A program made the position numbers and the translations under genes. DNA of 64,000 bases from Thiobacillus thioparus DSM 505 (GTDB lineage Bacteria; Pseudomonadota; Gammaproteobacteria; Burkholderiales; Thiobacillaceae): contig NZ_KB891317.1 in assembly GCF_000373385.1 (NCBI RefSeq), positions 248,001 through 312,000 on the forward strand, in the 5' to 3' direction. Shown here one piece after another: positions 29,070-40,159 of this stretch; the stretch's first letter is position 1; the number at the start of each line of letters is the position of its first letter. The notes below the pieces were generated by a model, which made no database searches, was not told the origin of the DNA, and worked only from the letters and a program-made list of their open reading frames with translations.

Positions 29070-30149
29070 ATGACGATCTATAACTTCAGTGCCGGCCCGG
29101 CCGTGCTGCCCAAGGATGTGCTGCAACAGGTGCAAACCGAGCTGGTCGACTGGCACGGTTCCGGCATGTCGGTGATGGAAATGAGCCACCGCGGCAAGGA
29201 GTTCATGGGCATCGCCGCCGAGGCCGAAGCCGACCTGCGCGAACTGATGGGCATCCCCGCCAACTACAAGGTCCTGTTCCTGCAGGGTGGCGCGTCCAGC
29301 CAGTTCGCCATGGTGCCGATGAACCTGCTGCGCGGCAAAACCGGCGCCGATTACCTCAACACCGGCGAATGGTCGAAAAAGGCCATCAAGGAAGCGAAGA
29401 AATATGGCGCGGTGAACGTGGTGGCGACGAGCGAGGACAAGAACTTCAGCTACGCGCCGACGCAGGCCCAGTGGAAGCTCGATTCCAACGCGGCCTACGT
29501 CCACTACACGCCCAACGAGACCATCGGCGGCGTGGAGATGTTCTGGACGCCGGAGACTGGCAGCGTGCCGCTGGTGGCCGACATGTCGTCGACCATCCTG
29601 TCGCGCCCGATCGACGTGTCGAGATTCGGCCTGATCTACGCCGGCGCACAGAAGAACATCGGCCCGGCCGGACTGACCATCGTCATCGTGCGCGACGACC
29701 TGATCGGGGAGACGCTGAAAGGCACCCCGACCATGTTCGACTACAAGATCCACGCCGACAACGACTCGATGTACAACACGCCGGCCACCTTCGCCATGTA
29801 CACGGCGGGGCTGGTGTTCAAGTGGCTGAAGGTGCGCGGCGGCCTCGCCGCGATGGAGAAGACCAACCGCGAGAAGGCCAGCCTGCTGTATGACTATCTC
29901 GATGCGACCGACTTCTACGCATCGCCGGTGGCGAAGGACAACCGCTCGCTGATGAACGTGCCGTTCACCCTGAAGGATTCCACGCTCGACGAGGCCTTCC
30001 TCAAGCTCGCCAAGGAACGCAGCCTGCTGCAATTGAAAGGCCACCGCTCGGTGGGCGGCATGCGCGCCTCGATCTACAACGCCATGCCGATCGAGGGCGT
30101 GCGTGCGCTGGTCGACTGCATGCGCGAGTTCGAGAAAAGCCATGGCTGA
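29070..30149 (+). CDS. serC: Phosphoserine aminotransferase
   Basis: This is a 359-residue class-V PLP enzyme converting 3-phosphohydroxypyruvate to phosphoserine, and in pyridoxine synthesis making 4-phosphohydroxythreonine. Conserved parts: [44 protein letters not shown], and the PLP lysine in [13 protein letters not shown]. The C-terminal [15 protein letters not shown] is typical of SerC. It overlaps the following dehydrogenase gene by eight bases, and the two catalyse consecutive steps, so they are translated together. Confidence 0.96.
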   Translation: MTIYNFSAGPAVLPKDVLQQVQTELVDWHGSGMSVMEMSHRGKEFMGIAAEAEADLRELMGIPANYKVLFLQGGASSQFAMVPMNLLRGKTGADYLNTGEWSKKAIKEAKKYGAVNVVATSEDKNFSYAPTQAQWKLDSNAAYVHYTPNETIGGVEMFWTPETGSVPLVADMSSTILSRPIDVSRFGLIYAGAQKNIGPAGLTIVIVRDDLIGETLKGTPTMFDYKIHADNDSMYNTPATFAMYTAGLVFKWLKVRGGLAAMEKTNREKASLLYDYLDATDFYASPVAKDNRSLMNVPFTLKDSTLDEAFLKLAKERSLLQLKGHRSVGGMRASIYNAMPIEGVRALVDCMREFEKSHG

Positions 30150-31317
30150 GCCGCGCAAGATTCTCACGCTGAACGCCATTTCCGCGCGCGGACTGGCGCG
30201 GCTGCCGGAGGCTTATACGGTCGGGGGCGACGTAGCCGACCCGGACGGCATCCTGGTGCGCTCGGCCAACATGCACGAGATGGACATCCTCGCCTCGGTG
30301 CGCGCGATCGCGCGTGCCGGCGCAGGAACCAACAATATCCCGGTGAAGAAGCTGTCGGAACGCGGCGTGCCGGTGTTCAACGCGCCCGGTGCCAACGCCA
30401 ACGCGGTGAAGGAACTGGTGATCGCCGGCATGCTGCTGGGCGCGCGCAACCTGGTGCCGGCGTTGAAATTCGTCGAGGGACTTTCGGGCACCGACGAGGA
30501 GATGCACAAGGCGACCGAGGCGGGCAAGAAGCAGTTCGCCGGCATGGAGCTGCCGGGCCGCACGCTGGGCGTGATCGGGCTCGGCGCGATCGGTTCCTAC
30601 ATTGCCGAGGCGGCGATCAAGCTCGGCATGAACGTTGTCGGCTTCGATCCGGCGATCACGGTCGACGCCGCGTGGCGGCTGCCGTCGCAGGTCAGGCGTG
30701 CGGAGAGCGTCGAGGACGTGCTGCGCATGGCCGACTTCGTCACCCTGCACGTGCCGCTGCTGGACGCCACCCGCAATCTCGTCAACGCCCAGCGCATCGC
30801 CGTGATGCGTCCCGGCGCGGTGCTGCTCAATTTCGCACGCGAAGGCGTGGTCGACAATGCCGCCGTGATCGAGGCGCTCGACGCCGGCAAGCTGCACGCC
30901 TACATCTGCGACTTCCCGGCCAACGCGCTGAAGGGCCACGCCAAGGCGGTGGCGCTGCCGCATCTGGGCGCCTCGACCGAGGAAGCCGAGGAAAACTGCG
31001 CGGTGATGGTGGCCGAACAGCTCGCCGACTACCTGGAAAACGGCAACATCCTCAACGCGGTCAACTTCCCCAACGTCAGCATGCCGCGCGAATCCGCGTA
31101 CCGCATCGCGATTGCCAACGCCAACGTGCCCAACATGGTGGGACAGATTTCGTCGGTGCTCGCCGCCGCCGGACTCAACATCCACAACATGGTCAACAAG
31201 TCGAAGGGCGACATGGCGTATACCTTGGTCGACATCGACAGCGCCGCCACCGCTGCAGTCATGCAGCAGCTTGCTGCGATTGCCGGGGTGCTGGCCGTAC
31301 GCTACCTGCCGGCATGA
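30142..31317 (+). CDS. serA: 3-phosphoglycerate dehydrogenase
   Basis: This 391-residue D-isomer-specific 2-hydroxyacid dehydrogenase has NAD-binding [17 protein letters not shown]. Catalytic Arg, Glu and His are in [28 protein letters not shown] and [16 protein letters not shown] short C-terminal ACT domain (residues about 320-391) may give serine feedback. It oxidises 3-phosphoglycerate, feeding the next-door serC. The start [14 protein letters not shown] at 30142 lies inside the serC 3' end. The frame extends upstream but only within serC. Confidence 0.92.
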   Translation: MAEPRKILTLNAISARGLARLPEAYTVGGDVADPDGILVRSANMHEMDILASVRAIARAGAGTNNIPVKKLSERGVPVFNAPGANANAVKELVIAGMLLGARNLVPALKFVEGLSGTDEEMHKATEAGKKQFAGMELPGRTLGVIGLGAIGSYIAEAAIKLGMNVVGFDPAITVDAAWRLPSQVRRAESVEDVLRMADFVTLHVPLLDATRNLVNAQRIAVMRPGAVLLNFAREGVVDNAAVIEALDAGKLHAYICDFPANALKGHAKAVALPHLGASTEEAEENCAVMVAEQLADYLENGNILNAVNFPNVSMPRESAYRIAIANANVPNMVGQISSVLAAAGLNIHNMVNKSKGDMAYTLVDIDSAATAAVMQQLAAIAGVLAVRYLPA

Positions 31318-32408
31318 CGGACGACGCACACAGCGCGCCGGGCGCGCCGACCGAGCTGGGCGCGCTGCGTGCGCGCATCGACAGCATCGACGACGCGATC
31401 CTGCAGCTGATCTCGGAGCGGGCGGGCATCGCCCAGCAGGTCGGGCGCGCCAAGAACGGCGAGAAGATCTACCGTCCCGAACGCGAGGCGCAGATCGTGC
31501 GGCGCTTGCGCGAGACCAATCCCGGCCCGTTGTCGGGCGATGCGATCGAGCGCCTGATCCGCGAGATCATTTCCGCCTGCCGCGCGCTGGAACAGACCAC
31601 GCGCATCGCCTATCTCGGTCCGGCCGGCACGTTCAGCCAGCAGGCGGTCCACAAGCATTTCGGCCACGAGGCCGAGGCGCTCGCCGAGGCCGACATCGAC
31701 GCCTGCTTCCAGGCGGTGGAAACCGGGCGTGCCGATTTTGCGGTGGTACCGGTGGAGAACTCCACCGAAGGCGTGATCGGCCGCACGCTCGACCTCATCG
31801 TCATCAGCACGCTCAAGATCTGTGGCGAGGTCATGCTGCCGATCCATCAGACGCTCATGAGAAAACATGGCGGGCTGGGCGGCATCCAGCGCGTGTATGG
31901 CCACGCGCAATCGCTTGCCCAGTGCCAGCAGTGGCTGGCTCGCCATCTCCCCAATGCCGAACGCGTCAGCGTGGTCAGCAATAGCGAAGGGGCACGCCGC
32001 GCGGCGGCCGAACCCGATGCCGCCACGCTGGGCAGCGAAGCCGCCGCCGAACTGTATGGCCTTGACGTGGTGGAAGCGCGCGTCGAAGACGAAGCCAGCA
32101 ATACCACCCGCTTTCTGGTGCTGGGGCAAAACGATTCCCCGCCCTCGGGTCGCGACAAGACCTCGCTGGTGATGAGCACGAAGAACGAGCCGGGCGCGGT
32201 GGTCAAGCTGCTGCAGCCGCTCGCCGACGCCGGCATCTCCATGAGCAAGCTCGAATCGCGCCCGGCGCGCTCGGGCAACTGGGAATACCTCTTCTTCGTC
32301 GTCTGCCAGGGCCACCGCCAGGATGCGAACCTGGCGGCAGCGCTTGCCGAAATCGAGACGCGCGCCGCCTTCCTCAAGATTCTGGGTTCCTACCCCGTCG
32401 CCTCGTGA
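31314..32408 (+). CDS. pheA: Chorismate mutase/prephenate dehydratase (P-protein)
   Basis: This 364-residue bifunctional enzyme makes phenylpyruvate from chorismate. The chorismate mutase domain (about 15-95) has LRARIDSIDDAILQLISERA and the catalytic Lys in VGRAKNGEKIYRPERE. The prephenate dehydratase domain (about 100-275) has RIAYLGPAGTFSQQAVHKHF and FAVVPVENSTEG, with the Thr of NTTRFLVLG. The C-terminal ACT domain carries the Phe-binding ESRPARSGNWEYLFFV, so feedback by phenylalanine is likely. The ATG overlaps the stop of the previous gene (ATGA), which decides the start; the open frame extends further upstream inside that gene. Confidence 0.96.
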   Translation: MTDDAHSAPGAPTELGALRARIDSIDDAILQLISERAGIAQQVGRAKNGEKIYRPEREAQIVRRLRETNPGPLSGDAIERLIREIISACRALEQTTRIAYLGPAGTFSQQAVHKHFGHEAEALAEADIDACFQAVETGRADFAVVPVENSTEGVIGRTLDLIVISTLKICGEVMLPIHQTLMRKHGGLGGIQRVYGHAQSLAQCQQWLARHLPNAERVSVVSNSEGARRAAAEPDAATLGSEAAAELYGLDVVEARVEDEASNTTRFLVLGQNDSPPSGRDKTSLVMSTKNEPGAVVKLLQPLADAGISMSKLESRPARSGNWEYLFFVVCQGHRQDANLAAALAEIETRAAFLKILGSYPVAS

Positions 32409-33559
32409 TGAATTGTTGTGAATTCGCGCCGCCGTACGTGCGTGCGATCGCCCCGTACCAGCCCGGCAAACCCATTTCCGAACTCGCGCGCGAACTGGGA
32501 TTGGACGAAGCCGACATCGTCAAGCTGGCGTCGAACGAGAACCCGCTCGGCCCCAGTCCCATGGCGCTGGCGGCGGCGCAGGACGCACTGCATGACATGG
32601 CCCTGTATCCCGATGGAGCCGGTTTTGCGCTGAAGTCGAAATTGTCGGCGAAGCTGGGTGTTGCGGCACAGCAGATCGTGCTGGGCAACGGCTCGAACGA
32701 CATCCTGGACATGGCGGCGCGCGCCCTCCTGGCGCCGGGCACCTCCGCAGTCTATGCGCAGCATGCCTTCGCGGTGTATCCGATCGCCACGCAAACCGTG
32801 GGCGCGCAGGGCATCGCGGTGCCGGCGAAGGACTATGGCCATGACCTCGCGGCGATGCGCGCGGCCATCCGCGACGATACCCGTGTGCTGTGGATCGCCA
32901 ATCCCAACAATCCGACCGGCACCTTTCTGCCGTGGGCGGAAATCGAGGCCTTCCTCGCAACCGTGCCGCCGCAGGTGCTGGTGGTGCTCGACGAAGCCTA
33001 CGGCGAATACCTGCCGACGGAAGACCGCTGCGACACCCTCGCATGGATCGAGCGTTTCCCGAATCTGCTGATCAGCCGCACCTTCTCCAAGGCCTATGGC
33101 CTTGCCGGTCTGCGCGTCGGCTACGGCGTCGGGCATCCCGACGTCATCGGCCTCCTGAACCGAGTGCGCCATCCCTTCAACGTCAACGCGCCTGCGCTTG
33201 CCGCCGCCGAAGCCGCGCTCGACGACATCGCCTTCCTGTTGCGCAGTTACGCGCTGAACAGAGCGGGTATGGCGCAGCTGGCGGCCGGGCTGGCAGACAT
33301 GAAGGTCGCCATCGTGCCGTCGAAGGGCAATTTCCTGCTGGCGAAAGTCGGCGACGCCGCGCGCATCAACACCGAACTGCTGAAGCGCGGCGTCATCGTG
33401 CGACCGGTCGCCAATTACGGCCTGCCCGAGTTCCTGCGCGTGTCGGTAGGGCTGGCCGGGCAGAACACCCGCTTCCTCGACGCGCTGAGCGTGGTTCTTG
33501 CCGCTTCAGCGGCTTTAGAACCACGGCCTGACCCTTGCGGTCGGAGAGCCTGCCTGTGA
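32405..33559 (+). CDS. hisC: Histidinol-phosphate/aromatic aminotransferase
   Basis: This is a 384-residue class-I/II PLP aminotransferase of the HisC type. Motifs: LASNENPLGPSPMAL, LGNGSNDILDMAARALL, ANPNNPTGTFLPW, and the PLP-binding Lys in ISRTFSKAYGLAGLRVGYG. It starts MNCCEFAPPYVRAIAPYQPG and overlaps pheA by four bases (ATGA). Its place between pheA and tyrA suggests that it mainly transaminates phenylpyruvate and hydroxyphenylpyruvate (or prephenate), like the second HisC in several proteobacteria, although histidinol-phosphate activity is also possible. The C-terminal end runs into the start of tyrA. Confidence 0.9.
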   Translation: MMNCCEFAPPYVRAIAPYQPGKPISELARELGLDEADIVKLASNENPLGPSPMALAAAQDALHDMALYPDGAGFALKSKLSAKLGVAAQQIVLGNGSNDILDMAARALLAPGTSAVYAQHAFAVYPIATQTVGAQGIAVPAKDYGHDLAAMRAAIRDDTRVLWIANPNNPTGTFLPWAEIEAFLATVPPQVLVVLDEAYGEYLPTEDRCDTLAWIERFPNLLISRTFSKAYGLAGLRVGYGVGHPDVIGLLNRVRHPFNVNAPALAAAEAALDDIAFLLRSYALNRAGMAQLAAGLADMKVAIVPSKGNFLLAKVGDAARINTELLKRGVIVRPVANYGLPEFLRVSVGLAGQNTRFLDALSVVLAASAALEPRPDPCGRRACL

Positions 33560-34422
33560 TCGTCGGCAAACTTGCCATCGTCGGCACCGGACTCATCGGC
33601 GGTTCGTTCGCGCTGGCACTGAAACAGGCGGGTGCGGTGGGCGAGGTGCTGGGTGTCGGGCGGAATCCCGCACGGCTCACCGTCGCACGCGAACTTGGCC
33701 TGATCGACCGCGCCGTCGACTGGGCGGAGGCGGGGCAAGCAGACTGCATCCTGCTGGCAATGCCGGTGGGCGAGACCGCAGCCGTATTGAAAAACCTGGC
33801 GCCACACCTGAAGCCCGGTGCCATCGTCACCGACGCCGGCAGCACCAAGCTCACTGTCGTCGAGTCGGCACGCGCCGCGCTCGGCACGCGTTTTGCCGAT
33901 TTCGTGCCGGGCCATCCCATCGCGGGTTCCGAGCAAAGCGGGCCCGGCGCTGCGCGTGCCGATCTCTACCAGGGCAAGCGCGTGGTGTTGACGCCGCAGG
34001 CCGAGACCCGCGCCGGTGCGATTGCCACGGTTCGCGCGCTGTGGGAAGCGGTCGGGGCCCAGGTCGAGACGCTGGACGCCGCGCAACATGATCGCGTGTT
34101 CGCGGCGGTGAGCCATCTGCCGCATCTCGCGGCATTTGCTCTGGTGGACGATCTGGCACAGCGTGCCGACGGCGACGCCTTCTTTCGCTTCGCCGCCAGC
34201 GGCTTCCGCGATTTCACCCGCATTGCCGGCAGCAGCCCGGAGATGTGGCGCGACATTGCACTGGCGAACCGGGATGCGGTGGTGGCAGAACTGGATACCT
34301 ATCTGGACGCGTTGCAGATTCTGCGCCAGGCAGTCGATGCAGAAGATGGCGATGCCTTGTTGAAGATTTTTTCGCGGGCCCGGACGGCACGCGAACACTG
34401 GATGAAGACTCAGGACTCTTGA
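33556..34422 (+). CDS. tyrA: Prephenate/arogenate dehydrogenase
   Basis: This 288-residue NAD(P)-dependent dehydrogenase of tyrosine synthesis has the Rossmann motif [20 protein letters not shown], the conserved [11 protein letters not shown], and [14 protein letters not shown] with the catalytic His. The GTG at 33556 is chosen because GGAGAG lies eight bases upstream and GTGA overlaps the hisC stop; an in-frame TTG at 33535 would add seven residues. No chorismate mutase domain is fused, so prephenate must come from PheA or a separate mutase. It overlaps aroA downstream (tgATG). Confidence 0.93.
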   Translation: MIVGKLAIVGTGLIGGSFALALKQAGAVGEVLGVGRNPARLTVARELGLIDRAVDWAEAGQADCILLAMPVGETAAVLKNLAPHLKPGAIVTDAGSTKLTVVESARAALGTRFADFVPGHPIAGSEQSGPGAARADLYQGKRVVLTPQAETRAGAIATVRALWEAVGAQVETLDAAQHDRVFAAVSHLPHLAAFALVDDLAQRADGDAFFRFAASGFRDFTRIAGSSPEMWRDIALANRDAVVAELDTYLDALQILRQAVDAEDGDALLKIFSRARTAREHWMKTQDS

Positions 34423-35711
34423 TGGAATTTCTCGATCTGCCCGCAAGCACCGCGGCGCGCGGCACGGTACGCCTGCCGGGTTCCAAAAGCATTTCCAATC
34501 GCGTGTTGCTGCTGGCGGCGCTGGCGAAAGGCACGACCATCGTGCGCGCACTGCTCGATTCCGACGACACCCGGGTCATGCTCGATGCCCTGCGCGCGCT
34601 GGGGGTCGGCGTGGCGCGGGTGAGCGATTCCGACGACTACGAGATCACCGGCGTGGGTGGCGCGTTTCCGGTCAAGCAGGCCGAGCTGTTCCTGGGCAAT
34701 GCCGGCACGGCGTTCCGTTCGCTGACCGCCGCGTGCGCGCTGTCGGGCGGCGAGTATGTGCTGAAAGGCGTCGCGCGCATGCACGAGCGGCCGATCGGCG
34801 ATCTGGTCGACGCCTTGCGCAAGCTGGGCGCGCGTATCGACTATCTCGGCCAGGAGGGTTTTCCGCCGCTGAAGATCCATCCGGCGGAGATCGCCGGCGA
34901 CACCACCGAGGTGCGCGGCAACGTATCGAGCCAATTCCTCACCGGCCTCCTGATGGCGCTGCCGCTGCGCCAGCGCAATACCACGATCGAAGTCGTGGGC
35001 GAGCTGATTTCCAAGCCCTATATCGGGATCACGCTGGCGATGCTGCGCCGCTTTGGCGTGGATATCGCGCGCAACGGCTGGCAAGGCTTCGGCGTGCCGG
35101 CGGCAGCTCGCTATCGGAGCCCGGGCGAAATCTGGGTCGAGGGCGACGCCTCGTCGGCGTCGTATTTCCTCGCCGCGGGCGCCATCGGCGGTGGTCCCGT
35201 GCGGGTGCAGGGCGTGGGCCGCGACAGCGTGCAGGGCGACGTGCGCTTTGCCGATGCGCTGGCGAAAATGGGCGCGCAGATCGACATGGGGCCGAACTGG
35301 ATCGAGGCGCAAGCACCCAGAAATGGCCGCCTGAAGGCGATCGACCTCGACTGCAACGCCATTCCCGACGCCGCGATGACGCTGGCGGTGACGGCGCTGT
35401 TCGCCGACGGCCCGACCACGCTCAGGAACATCGCCAGCTGGCGGGTGAAAGAGACCGACCGCATTGCCGCGATGGCGACCGAACTGCGCAAGGTCGGCGC
35501 GACGGTGGAGGAGGGGGCCGACTTCATCCGCATCACGCCGCCGGAACACCTCATCCCCAATGCCGTCATCGATACCTATGACGACCACCGCATGGCGATG
35601 TGCCTGTCGCTGGCGACACTCGGCGGCGTGCCGGTGCGCATCAACGATCCGGCCTGTGTGAATAAGACCTTCCCGACGTATTTCAAGATATTTGCGGGGA
35701 TCGCCCAATGA
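34422..35711 (+). CDS. aroA: 5-enolpyruvylshikimate-3-phosphate synthase
   Basis: This 429-residue enzyme joins phosphoenolpyruvate to shikimate-3-phosphate in the penultimate step to chorismate. Signature stretches are [19 protein letters not shown] and [20 protein letters not shown]. Catalytic-region residues lie in [17 protein letters not shown] and [15 protein letters not shown]. The start [16 protein letters not shown] shares one base with the tyrA stop. An upstream frame lies inside tyrA and is not coding. The Gly of LGNAGTA is the common class-I (glyphosate-sensitive) form. Confidence 0.97.
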   Translation: MEFLDLPASTAARGTVRLPGSKSISNRVLLLAALAKGTTIVRALLDSDDTRVMLDALRALGVGVARVSDSDDYEITGVGGAFPVKQAELFLGNAGTAFRSLTAACALSGGEYVLKGVARMHERPIGDLVDALRKLGARIDYLGQEGFPPLKIHPAEIAGDTTEVRGNVSSQFLTGLLMALPLRQRNTTIEVVGELISKPYIGITLAMLRRFGVDIARNGWQGFGVPAAARYRSPGEIWVEGDASSASYFLAAGAIGGGPVRVQGVGRDSVQGDVRFADALAKMGAQIDMGPNWIEAQAPRNGRLKAIDLDCNAIPDAAMTLAVTALFADGPTTLRNIASWRVKETDRIAAMATELRKVGATVEEGADFIRITPPEHLIPNAVIDTYDDHRMAMCLSLATLGGVPVRINDPACVNKTFPTYFKIFAGIAQ

Positions 35712-36379
35712 GCGCTGCGCCCAGCCCAATCCCGGTCATCACCATCGACGGCCCCTCGGCCTCGGGCAAGGGTACCGTGGCGGAACGGGTGGCAGTCGCG
35801 CTGGGATTTCACTTTCTCGACAGCGGCGCGCTGTACCGGCTGACCGCGCTGTCGGCGATGAAGCATGGCGTGGCGCTGGACGACGAGGCGCGCGTGGCGG
35901 AACTGGCGGGCCATTTGCCGGCAACGTTCCGCGACGGCTCGGTCTGGCTGGCGGGCGAAAACGTGACCGACGCGATCCGCGCCGAAGCGGTGGGCGAGGG
36001 CGCCTCGAAAGTGGCGGCCCTGCCGGGCGTGCGCGCGGCCTTGCTCGACCGCCAGCGCGCCTACCGCCAGCCGCCCGGGCTGGTGGCGGATGGGCGCGAT
36101 ATGGGCACCGTGGTATTTGCCGATGCGGCGACCAAGGTCTTCCTCACCGCCAGTGCCGAGGCGCGTGCCGAGCGGCGCTATAAGCAGTTGATCGAAAAGG
36201 GGAACTCTGCTAGTCTAACGGCCCTTGTTGCGGATATGCAGGCCCGCGATGCGCGCGATTCCGCCCGCACCGTTGCACCGCTGAAACCCGCGCCGGATGC
36301 GTTATTGCTCGACACGACCCATATGGATATCGAGTCGGCGGTGCAGGCGGTGCTGGCGCACTACCACAGCAAGCAATGA
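35708..36379 (+). CDS. cmk: Cytidylate kinase
   Basis: This 223-residue P-loop kinase phosphorylates CMP and dCMP. Walker A is [18 protein letters not shown], the CMP-site stretch is [13 protein letters not shown], and the lid contains [20 protein letters not shown] followed by [14 protein letters not shown]. It overlaps the aroA stop by four bases (ATGA) and precedes rpsA, the aroA-cmk-rpsA order seen widely in proteobacteria. Confidence 0.96.
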   Translation: MSAAPSPIPVITIDGPSASGKGTVAERVAVALGFHFLDSGALYRLTALSAMKHGVALDDEARVAELAGHLPATFRDGSVWLAGENVTDAIRAEAVGEGASKVAALPGVRAALLDRQRAYRQPPGLVADGRDMGTVVFADAATKVFLTASAEARAERRYKQLIEKGNSASLTALVADMQARDARDSARTVAPLKPAPDALLLDTTHMDIESAVQAVLAHYHSKQ

Positions 36380-36471
36380 AGTATTAGAAGTATTACTCGT
36401 GTCAGACCTGCGCCCGCAGGCTGGCGATGTGCAACTAACCCCGTCCTCACCGACGGACAAGAAGGTTTTTA

Positions 36472-38193
36472 ATGTCTACTGCTACCGCTGCTTCCGCCCC
36501 CGAGTCCATGGAAAGCTTTGCCGCCCTGTTCGAGGAATCCCTCGAGCACCAGGAAATGCGCCAGGGTGAAGTCATCACCGCCGAAATCGTCGGCATCGAC
36601 CACAACTTCGTGACGGTGAATGCCGGCCTCAAATCCGAGAGCCTGATTCCCCTCGAAGAATTCAAGAACGACCAGGGCGAGATCGAAGCCAAGGTCGGCG
36701 ATTTCGTTGCCGTTGCGATCGAGTCGATCGAAGACGGCTTCGGTGCCACCAAGCTGTCGCGCGAGCGCGCCAAGAAACTGGCCGCGTGGCTGGATCTGGA
36801 AGCGGCGATGAACGAAGGCCGCATCGTCACCGGCATGGTACAGGGCAAGGTCAAGGGCGGCTTGACGGTTCTGGTGGGCGGCCTGCGCGCCTTCCTGCCG
36901 GGTTCGCTGGTCGACATGCGTCCGGTCAAGGACACCACGCCCTTCGAATACAAGGAAATGGAATTCAAGGTCATCAAGCTCGACCGCAAGCGCAACAACG
37001 TCGTGGTGTCGCGCCGTGCCGTGCTGGAAGAGACCATGGGTGCCGACCGTGAAGCGATGATGGAGAACCTGAAGGAAGGCTCCATCGTCAAGGGCGTGGT
37101 GAAGAACATCACCGACTACGGCGCGTTCGTGGACCTGGGCGGCATCGACGGCCTGCTGCACATCACCGACATGGCCTGGCGCCGCGTCAAGCACCCGTCC
37201 GAAGTGGTTCACGTCGGCCAGGAACTGGAAGCCAAGATCCTGCGCTACGACACCGAGAAGAACCGCGTGTCGCTCGGCATCAAGCAGCTGGGCGATGACC
37301 CGTGGGTTGGCATTGCACGCCGCTATCCGCAGGGCACCCGCATGTTCGGCAAGGTCGCCAACCTGACCGACTACGGCGCGTTCGTCGAGATTGAAGAGGG
37401 TATCGAAGGCCTGGTGCACGTCTCCGAGATGGACTGGACCAACAAGAACGTCAGCCCCTCCAAGATTGTCCAGCTGGGCTACGAAGTCGAAGTCATGGTG
37501 CTTGACATCGACGAGGACAAGCGCCGCATCTCGCTGGGTATGAAGCAGTGCAAGTCGAACCCGTGGGAAGATTTCTCGATGAACCACAAGAAGGGCGACA
37601 AGGTCAGCGGCGCGATCAAGTCGATCACCGACTTCGGCGTGTTCATCGGCCTGCCCGGCGGCATCGACGGCCTGGTCCACCTGTCCGACCTGTCGTGGAA
37701 CGTGCCCGGCGAAGAAGCCGTGCGCAACTTCCGCAAGGGCCAGGACGTGGAAGCCGTGGTTCTCGGTATCGACCTCGAGCGCGAGCGCATTTCGCTCGGC
37801 ATCAAGCAGCTCGAAGGCGATCCGCTGACCAGCTACGCGTCGGGCCACGAGAAGGGCAGCATCGTCAAGGGCACCATCAAGACCGTGGAGCCCAAGGGCG
37901 CCACCGTGCAGCTGGACAGCGACATGGAAGGCTACCTGCGTGCATCCGAAGTCTCGCGCGACCGCGTCGAAGACATGCGCAGCCACTACAAGGAAGGCGA
38001 CGAGATCGAGGCCATGATCATCAACGTGGACCGCAAGAACCGTGTGATCAACCTGTCGATCAAGGCCAAGGACATGACCGAGCAGGATGCGGCGATGAAG
38101 AAATTCTCGGCCGAATCCGCAGCGGCGGCCAGCGGTTCGACCAACCTCGGCGCACTGCTGAAAGCCAAGCTCGATAACAAGAACGCCGAGTAA
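36472..38193 (+). CDS. rpsA: 30S ribosomal protein S1
   Basis: This 573-residue protein has six S1 RNA-binding repeats. The first two are degenerate and bind the ribosome ([39 protein letters not shown]). The others bear the regular pattern, e.g. [20 protein letters not shown] and [21 protein letters not shown]1 loads mRNAs with weak Shine-Dalgarno sequences onto the 30S subunit. The 92-bp leader after cmk may carry the autoregulatory site known for rpsA, but I see no clear structure there. A long antisense frame is a shadow of the biased codons. Confidence 0.97.
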   Translation: MSTATAASAPESMESFAALFEESLEHQEMRQGEVITAEIVGIDHNFVTVNAGLKSESLIPLEEFKNDQGEIEAKVGDFVAVAIESIEDGFGATKLSRERAKKLAAWLDLEAAMNEGRIVTGMVQGKVKGGLTVLVGGLRAFLPGSLVDMRPVKDTTPFEYKEMEFKVIKLDRKRNNVVVSRRAVLEETMGADREAMMENLKEGSIVKGVVKNITDYGAFVDLGGIDGLLHITDMAWRRVKHPSEVVHVGQELEAKILRYDTEKNRVSLGIKQLGDDPWVGIARRYPQGTRMFGKVANLTDYGAFVEIEEGIEGLVHVSEMDWTNKNVSPSKIVQLGYEVEVMVLDIDEDKRRISLGMKQCKSNPWEDFSMNHKKGDKVSGAIKSITDFGVFIGLPGGIDGLVHLSDLSWNVPGEEAVRNFRKGQDVEAVVLGIDLERERISLGIKQLEGDPLTSYASGHEKGSIVKGTIKTVEPKGATVQLDSDMEGYLRASEVSRDRVEDMRSHYKEGDEIEAMIINVDRKNRVINLSIKAKDMTEQDAAMKKFSAESAAAASGSTNLGALLKAKLDNKNAE

Positions 38194-38196
38194 TCC

Positions 38197-38481
38197 ATGA
38201 CCAAGTCCGAGCTGATTGCTCAACTGGCGGCGCGGCATTCGCAATTTTCGGTTGCGGATATCGAAATGGCGGTGAAAACGATCCTCGATGCGCTGGCGAA
38301 AAACCTGTCGCGCGGGGAGCGTATCGAAATCCGCGGTTTCGGCAGCTTCAGTCTGAGCTTTCGTCCCGCCCGTCTCTGGCGCAACCCCAAGTCTGGCGAG
38401 CGCGTGCAGGTGCCGGCCAAGTATGTGCCGCACTTCAAGGCCGGCAAGGAGTTGCGCGACCGGGTGGATTTTCCGCTCTAG
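38197..38481 (+). CDS. ihfB: Integration host factor beta subunit
   Basis: This is a 94-residue DNA-bending protein of the HU/IHF family. It starts [20 protein letters not shown]. The DNA-binding arm is [20 protein letters not shown], with the Arg-Asn-Pro tip ([12 protein letters not shown]) that inserts into the minor groove. With IhfA it shapes promoters, phage sites and replication origins. It follows rpsA by three bases, the standard rpsA-ihfB pair, and ends just before a terminator. Confidence 0.96.
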   Translation: MTKSELIAQLAARHSQFSVADIEMAVKTILDALAKNLSRGERIEIRGFGSFSLSFRPARLWRNPKSGERVQVPAKYVPHFKAGKELRDRVDFPL

Positions 38482-38587
38482 GCGTGGTGGTGGCGGGCGC
38501 GTGCGATGTTATAGGTGCTTCGGCGCCTTCGCATTCATGGCCGGCCCGCGGCCGTTAGATCCGGTCAAGGACAGCAAGACCAACAAG

Positions 38588-38612
38588 ACGGCGCCGCAAG
38601 GCGCCGTTTTCT
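38588..38612 (+). terminator. Intrinsic terminator after ihfB
   Basis: ACGGCGCC-GCAA-GGCGCCGT is an 8-bp stem with a tetraloop followed by TTTTCTTT, about 106 bp past the ihfB stop. It separates the rpsA-ihfB transcript from lapAB. Confidence 0.85.
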
Positions 38613-38664
38613 TTGGCGATTGGCGCCGCGCGGGTAAAATGGGCGAACTTCCTGGCGTATATAC

Positions 38665-38952
38665 ATGAAAAATTTCACGCACTATCTGGGCCTGCTGGCG
38701 AAACTGCTGGTTTTTCTGCTGGTGCTGGGCTTTGCCCTGAAAAACAGCCATAGCGTGACTTTTTATTCCTATCTGGATTATGTGTGGCAGGCGCCGCTGA
38801 TCGTCATGCTGGGGTTGGCGTTCATCCTCGGCGCCCTGATCGGGGTGCTCGCCTTGCTGCCCACGCTATTCCGCTTGCGGCGCGAACTGGGCCGCAAGCT
38901 GCGGGCGGTCGAACTGGATACGGTCACGCAAACCGACCTGCCCGTCGTATAA
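38665..38952 (+). CDS. lapA: Lipopolysaccharide assembly protein A (DUF1049)
   Basis: This is a 95-residue inner-membrane protein. Two hydrophobic helices (about residues 7-28, YLGLLAKLLVFLLVLGFALK; and 43-68, PLIVMLGLAFILGALIGVLA) flank a short loop, and a cytoplasmic coiled tail follows (FRLRRELGRKLRAVELDTV). LapA works with LapB in balancing LpxC turnover and LPS export. It is six bases from lapB on the same strand, the normal order. No other assignment fits as well. Confidence 0.88.
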   Translation: MKNFTHYLGLLAKLLVFLLVLGFALKNSHSVTFYSYLDYVWQAPLIVMLGLAFILGALIGVLALLPTLFRLRRELGRKLRAVELDTVTQTDLPVV

Positions 38953-38957
38953 ACCCC

Positions 38958-40124
38958 ATGGAATTCGAGCTCTGGTGGTTACTGGCGTTTCCCCTGTTTT
39001 TCGTGCTGGGCTGGTTGGCTGCGCGAGTGGACATCCGGCAGGTGGTGACCGAATCGCGTGCGTTGCCCAACTCGTATTTCCGCGGTCTGAATTTTCTGCT
39101 CAACGAGCAGCCCGACAAGGCTATCGAAGCCTTCCTGGAAGTCGTCAAGCTCGAACCTGAAACCATCGACCTGCACTTTGCGCTGGGCGGCTTGTTCCGC
39201 CGGCGCGGCGAACTCGATCGCGCCATCCGCATGCACGAGAACCTGCTGGAGCGCGAAGGCCTGGCCGAGGAGCAGCGTCTGCGTGCGATGAGCGAACTGG
39301 GCCAGGATTACCTCAAGGCGGGCCTGCTCGATCGCGCCGAGCAGGTGTTCACGAGGCTGCTGAAAACGCCACAGCACGGTCTGGCACGCACCTATCTGCT
39401 GGAAATCTACGTGCAGGAGAAAGACTGGCAGAAGGCCATCGACGCCGCCCATGTACTGGAAAAAGACACCAGCAAGCCGCTCAACGCCGACATCGCCCAT
39501 TTCCATTGCGAACTGGCGCTGCTCGAATCGGCCCGGGGCAATTCCGAAGCCGCCGCCGCCCAATTGCAGCAGGCGCTGTCCAGCAACCGCCAGTCGGTGC
39601 GCGCCAACCTGATGGCGGGCGACCTCGACGCGGCGGCGGGACGGCACGAGGCCGCCATCGCAGACTGGCGCCTGGTCGAAACGCAAAGTGCGGCGCACAT
39701 GGCACTGGTGGTGGATCGCGTACTCGGCAGTTATCGCCAGCTGGGGCGGCTGGAAGAAGGCGTGCAGTGGCTGCGCGCCCTGTATGCCCGGCAGCCATCG
39801 CCGGACGTGTTCAACGCGCTGTATCTGGCAGTAGCCGAAATCGAAGGCGCCACTGCAGCCAGCCAGCTTGCGCGCGAGGAATTGCGGCGCAATCCCAGCC
39901 TGCGCACGCTGGACCGCCTGCTCGAAGCCGAGCTCGTCAATGCGGAGCCTGAGGTGCGCGAACTGCTGCAGGTGGAAAAAAACCTGGTGGCTGCGCATAG
40001 CCAGCGCATGATGCGCTACCAATGCGGCAGTTGCGGTTTCAAGGCCAAACAGTTCTTCTGGCGCTGCCCGGCCTGCGGGCGCTGGGACAGCTTCGATCCC
40101 GAGCGGAGCGAAGGAGAAGCGTGA
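38958..40124 (+). CDS. lapB: Lipopolysaccharide assembly protein B (TPR protein)
   Basis: This 388-residue protein has one N-terminal membrane helix ([20 protein letters not shown]), a TPR array over about residues 35-340 ([19 protein letters not shown]) and a C-terminal rubredoxin-like zinc knuckle ([20 protein letters not shown]). This is the LapB/YciM plan. It presents LpxC to FtsH for degradation and so limits lipid A synthesis. ATG 38958 is chosen since MEFELWWLL matches the family N-terminus; the open frame upstream overlaps lapA. Confidence 0.94.
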   Translation: MEFELWWLLAFPLFFVLGWLAARVDIRQVVTESRALPNSYFRGLNFLLNEQPDKAIEAFLEVVKLEPETIDLHFALGGLFRRRGELDRAIRMHENLLEREGLAEEQRLRAMSELGQDYLKAGLLDRAEQVFTRLLKTPQHGLARTYLLEIYVQEKDWQKAIDAAHVLEKDTSKPLNADIAHFHCELALLESARGNSEAAAAQLQQALSSNRQSVRANLMAGDLDAAAGRHEAAIADWRLVETQSAAHMALVVDRVLGSYRQLGRLEEGVQWLRALYARQPSPDVFNALYLAVAEIEGATAASQLAREELRRNPSLRTLDRLLEAELVNAEPEVRELLQVEKNLVAAHSQRMMRYQCGSCGFKAKQFFWRCPACGRWDSFDPERSEGEA

Positions 40125-40159
40125 GTGGGGAGCAGTCAGTGGTAAGTGGAAGGGATGGC

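Noticed and set aside
36469-38433. 654-residue open frame antisense to rpsA
   Set aside because: Shadow of the strongly biased rpsA codons.
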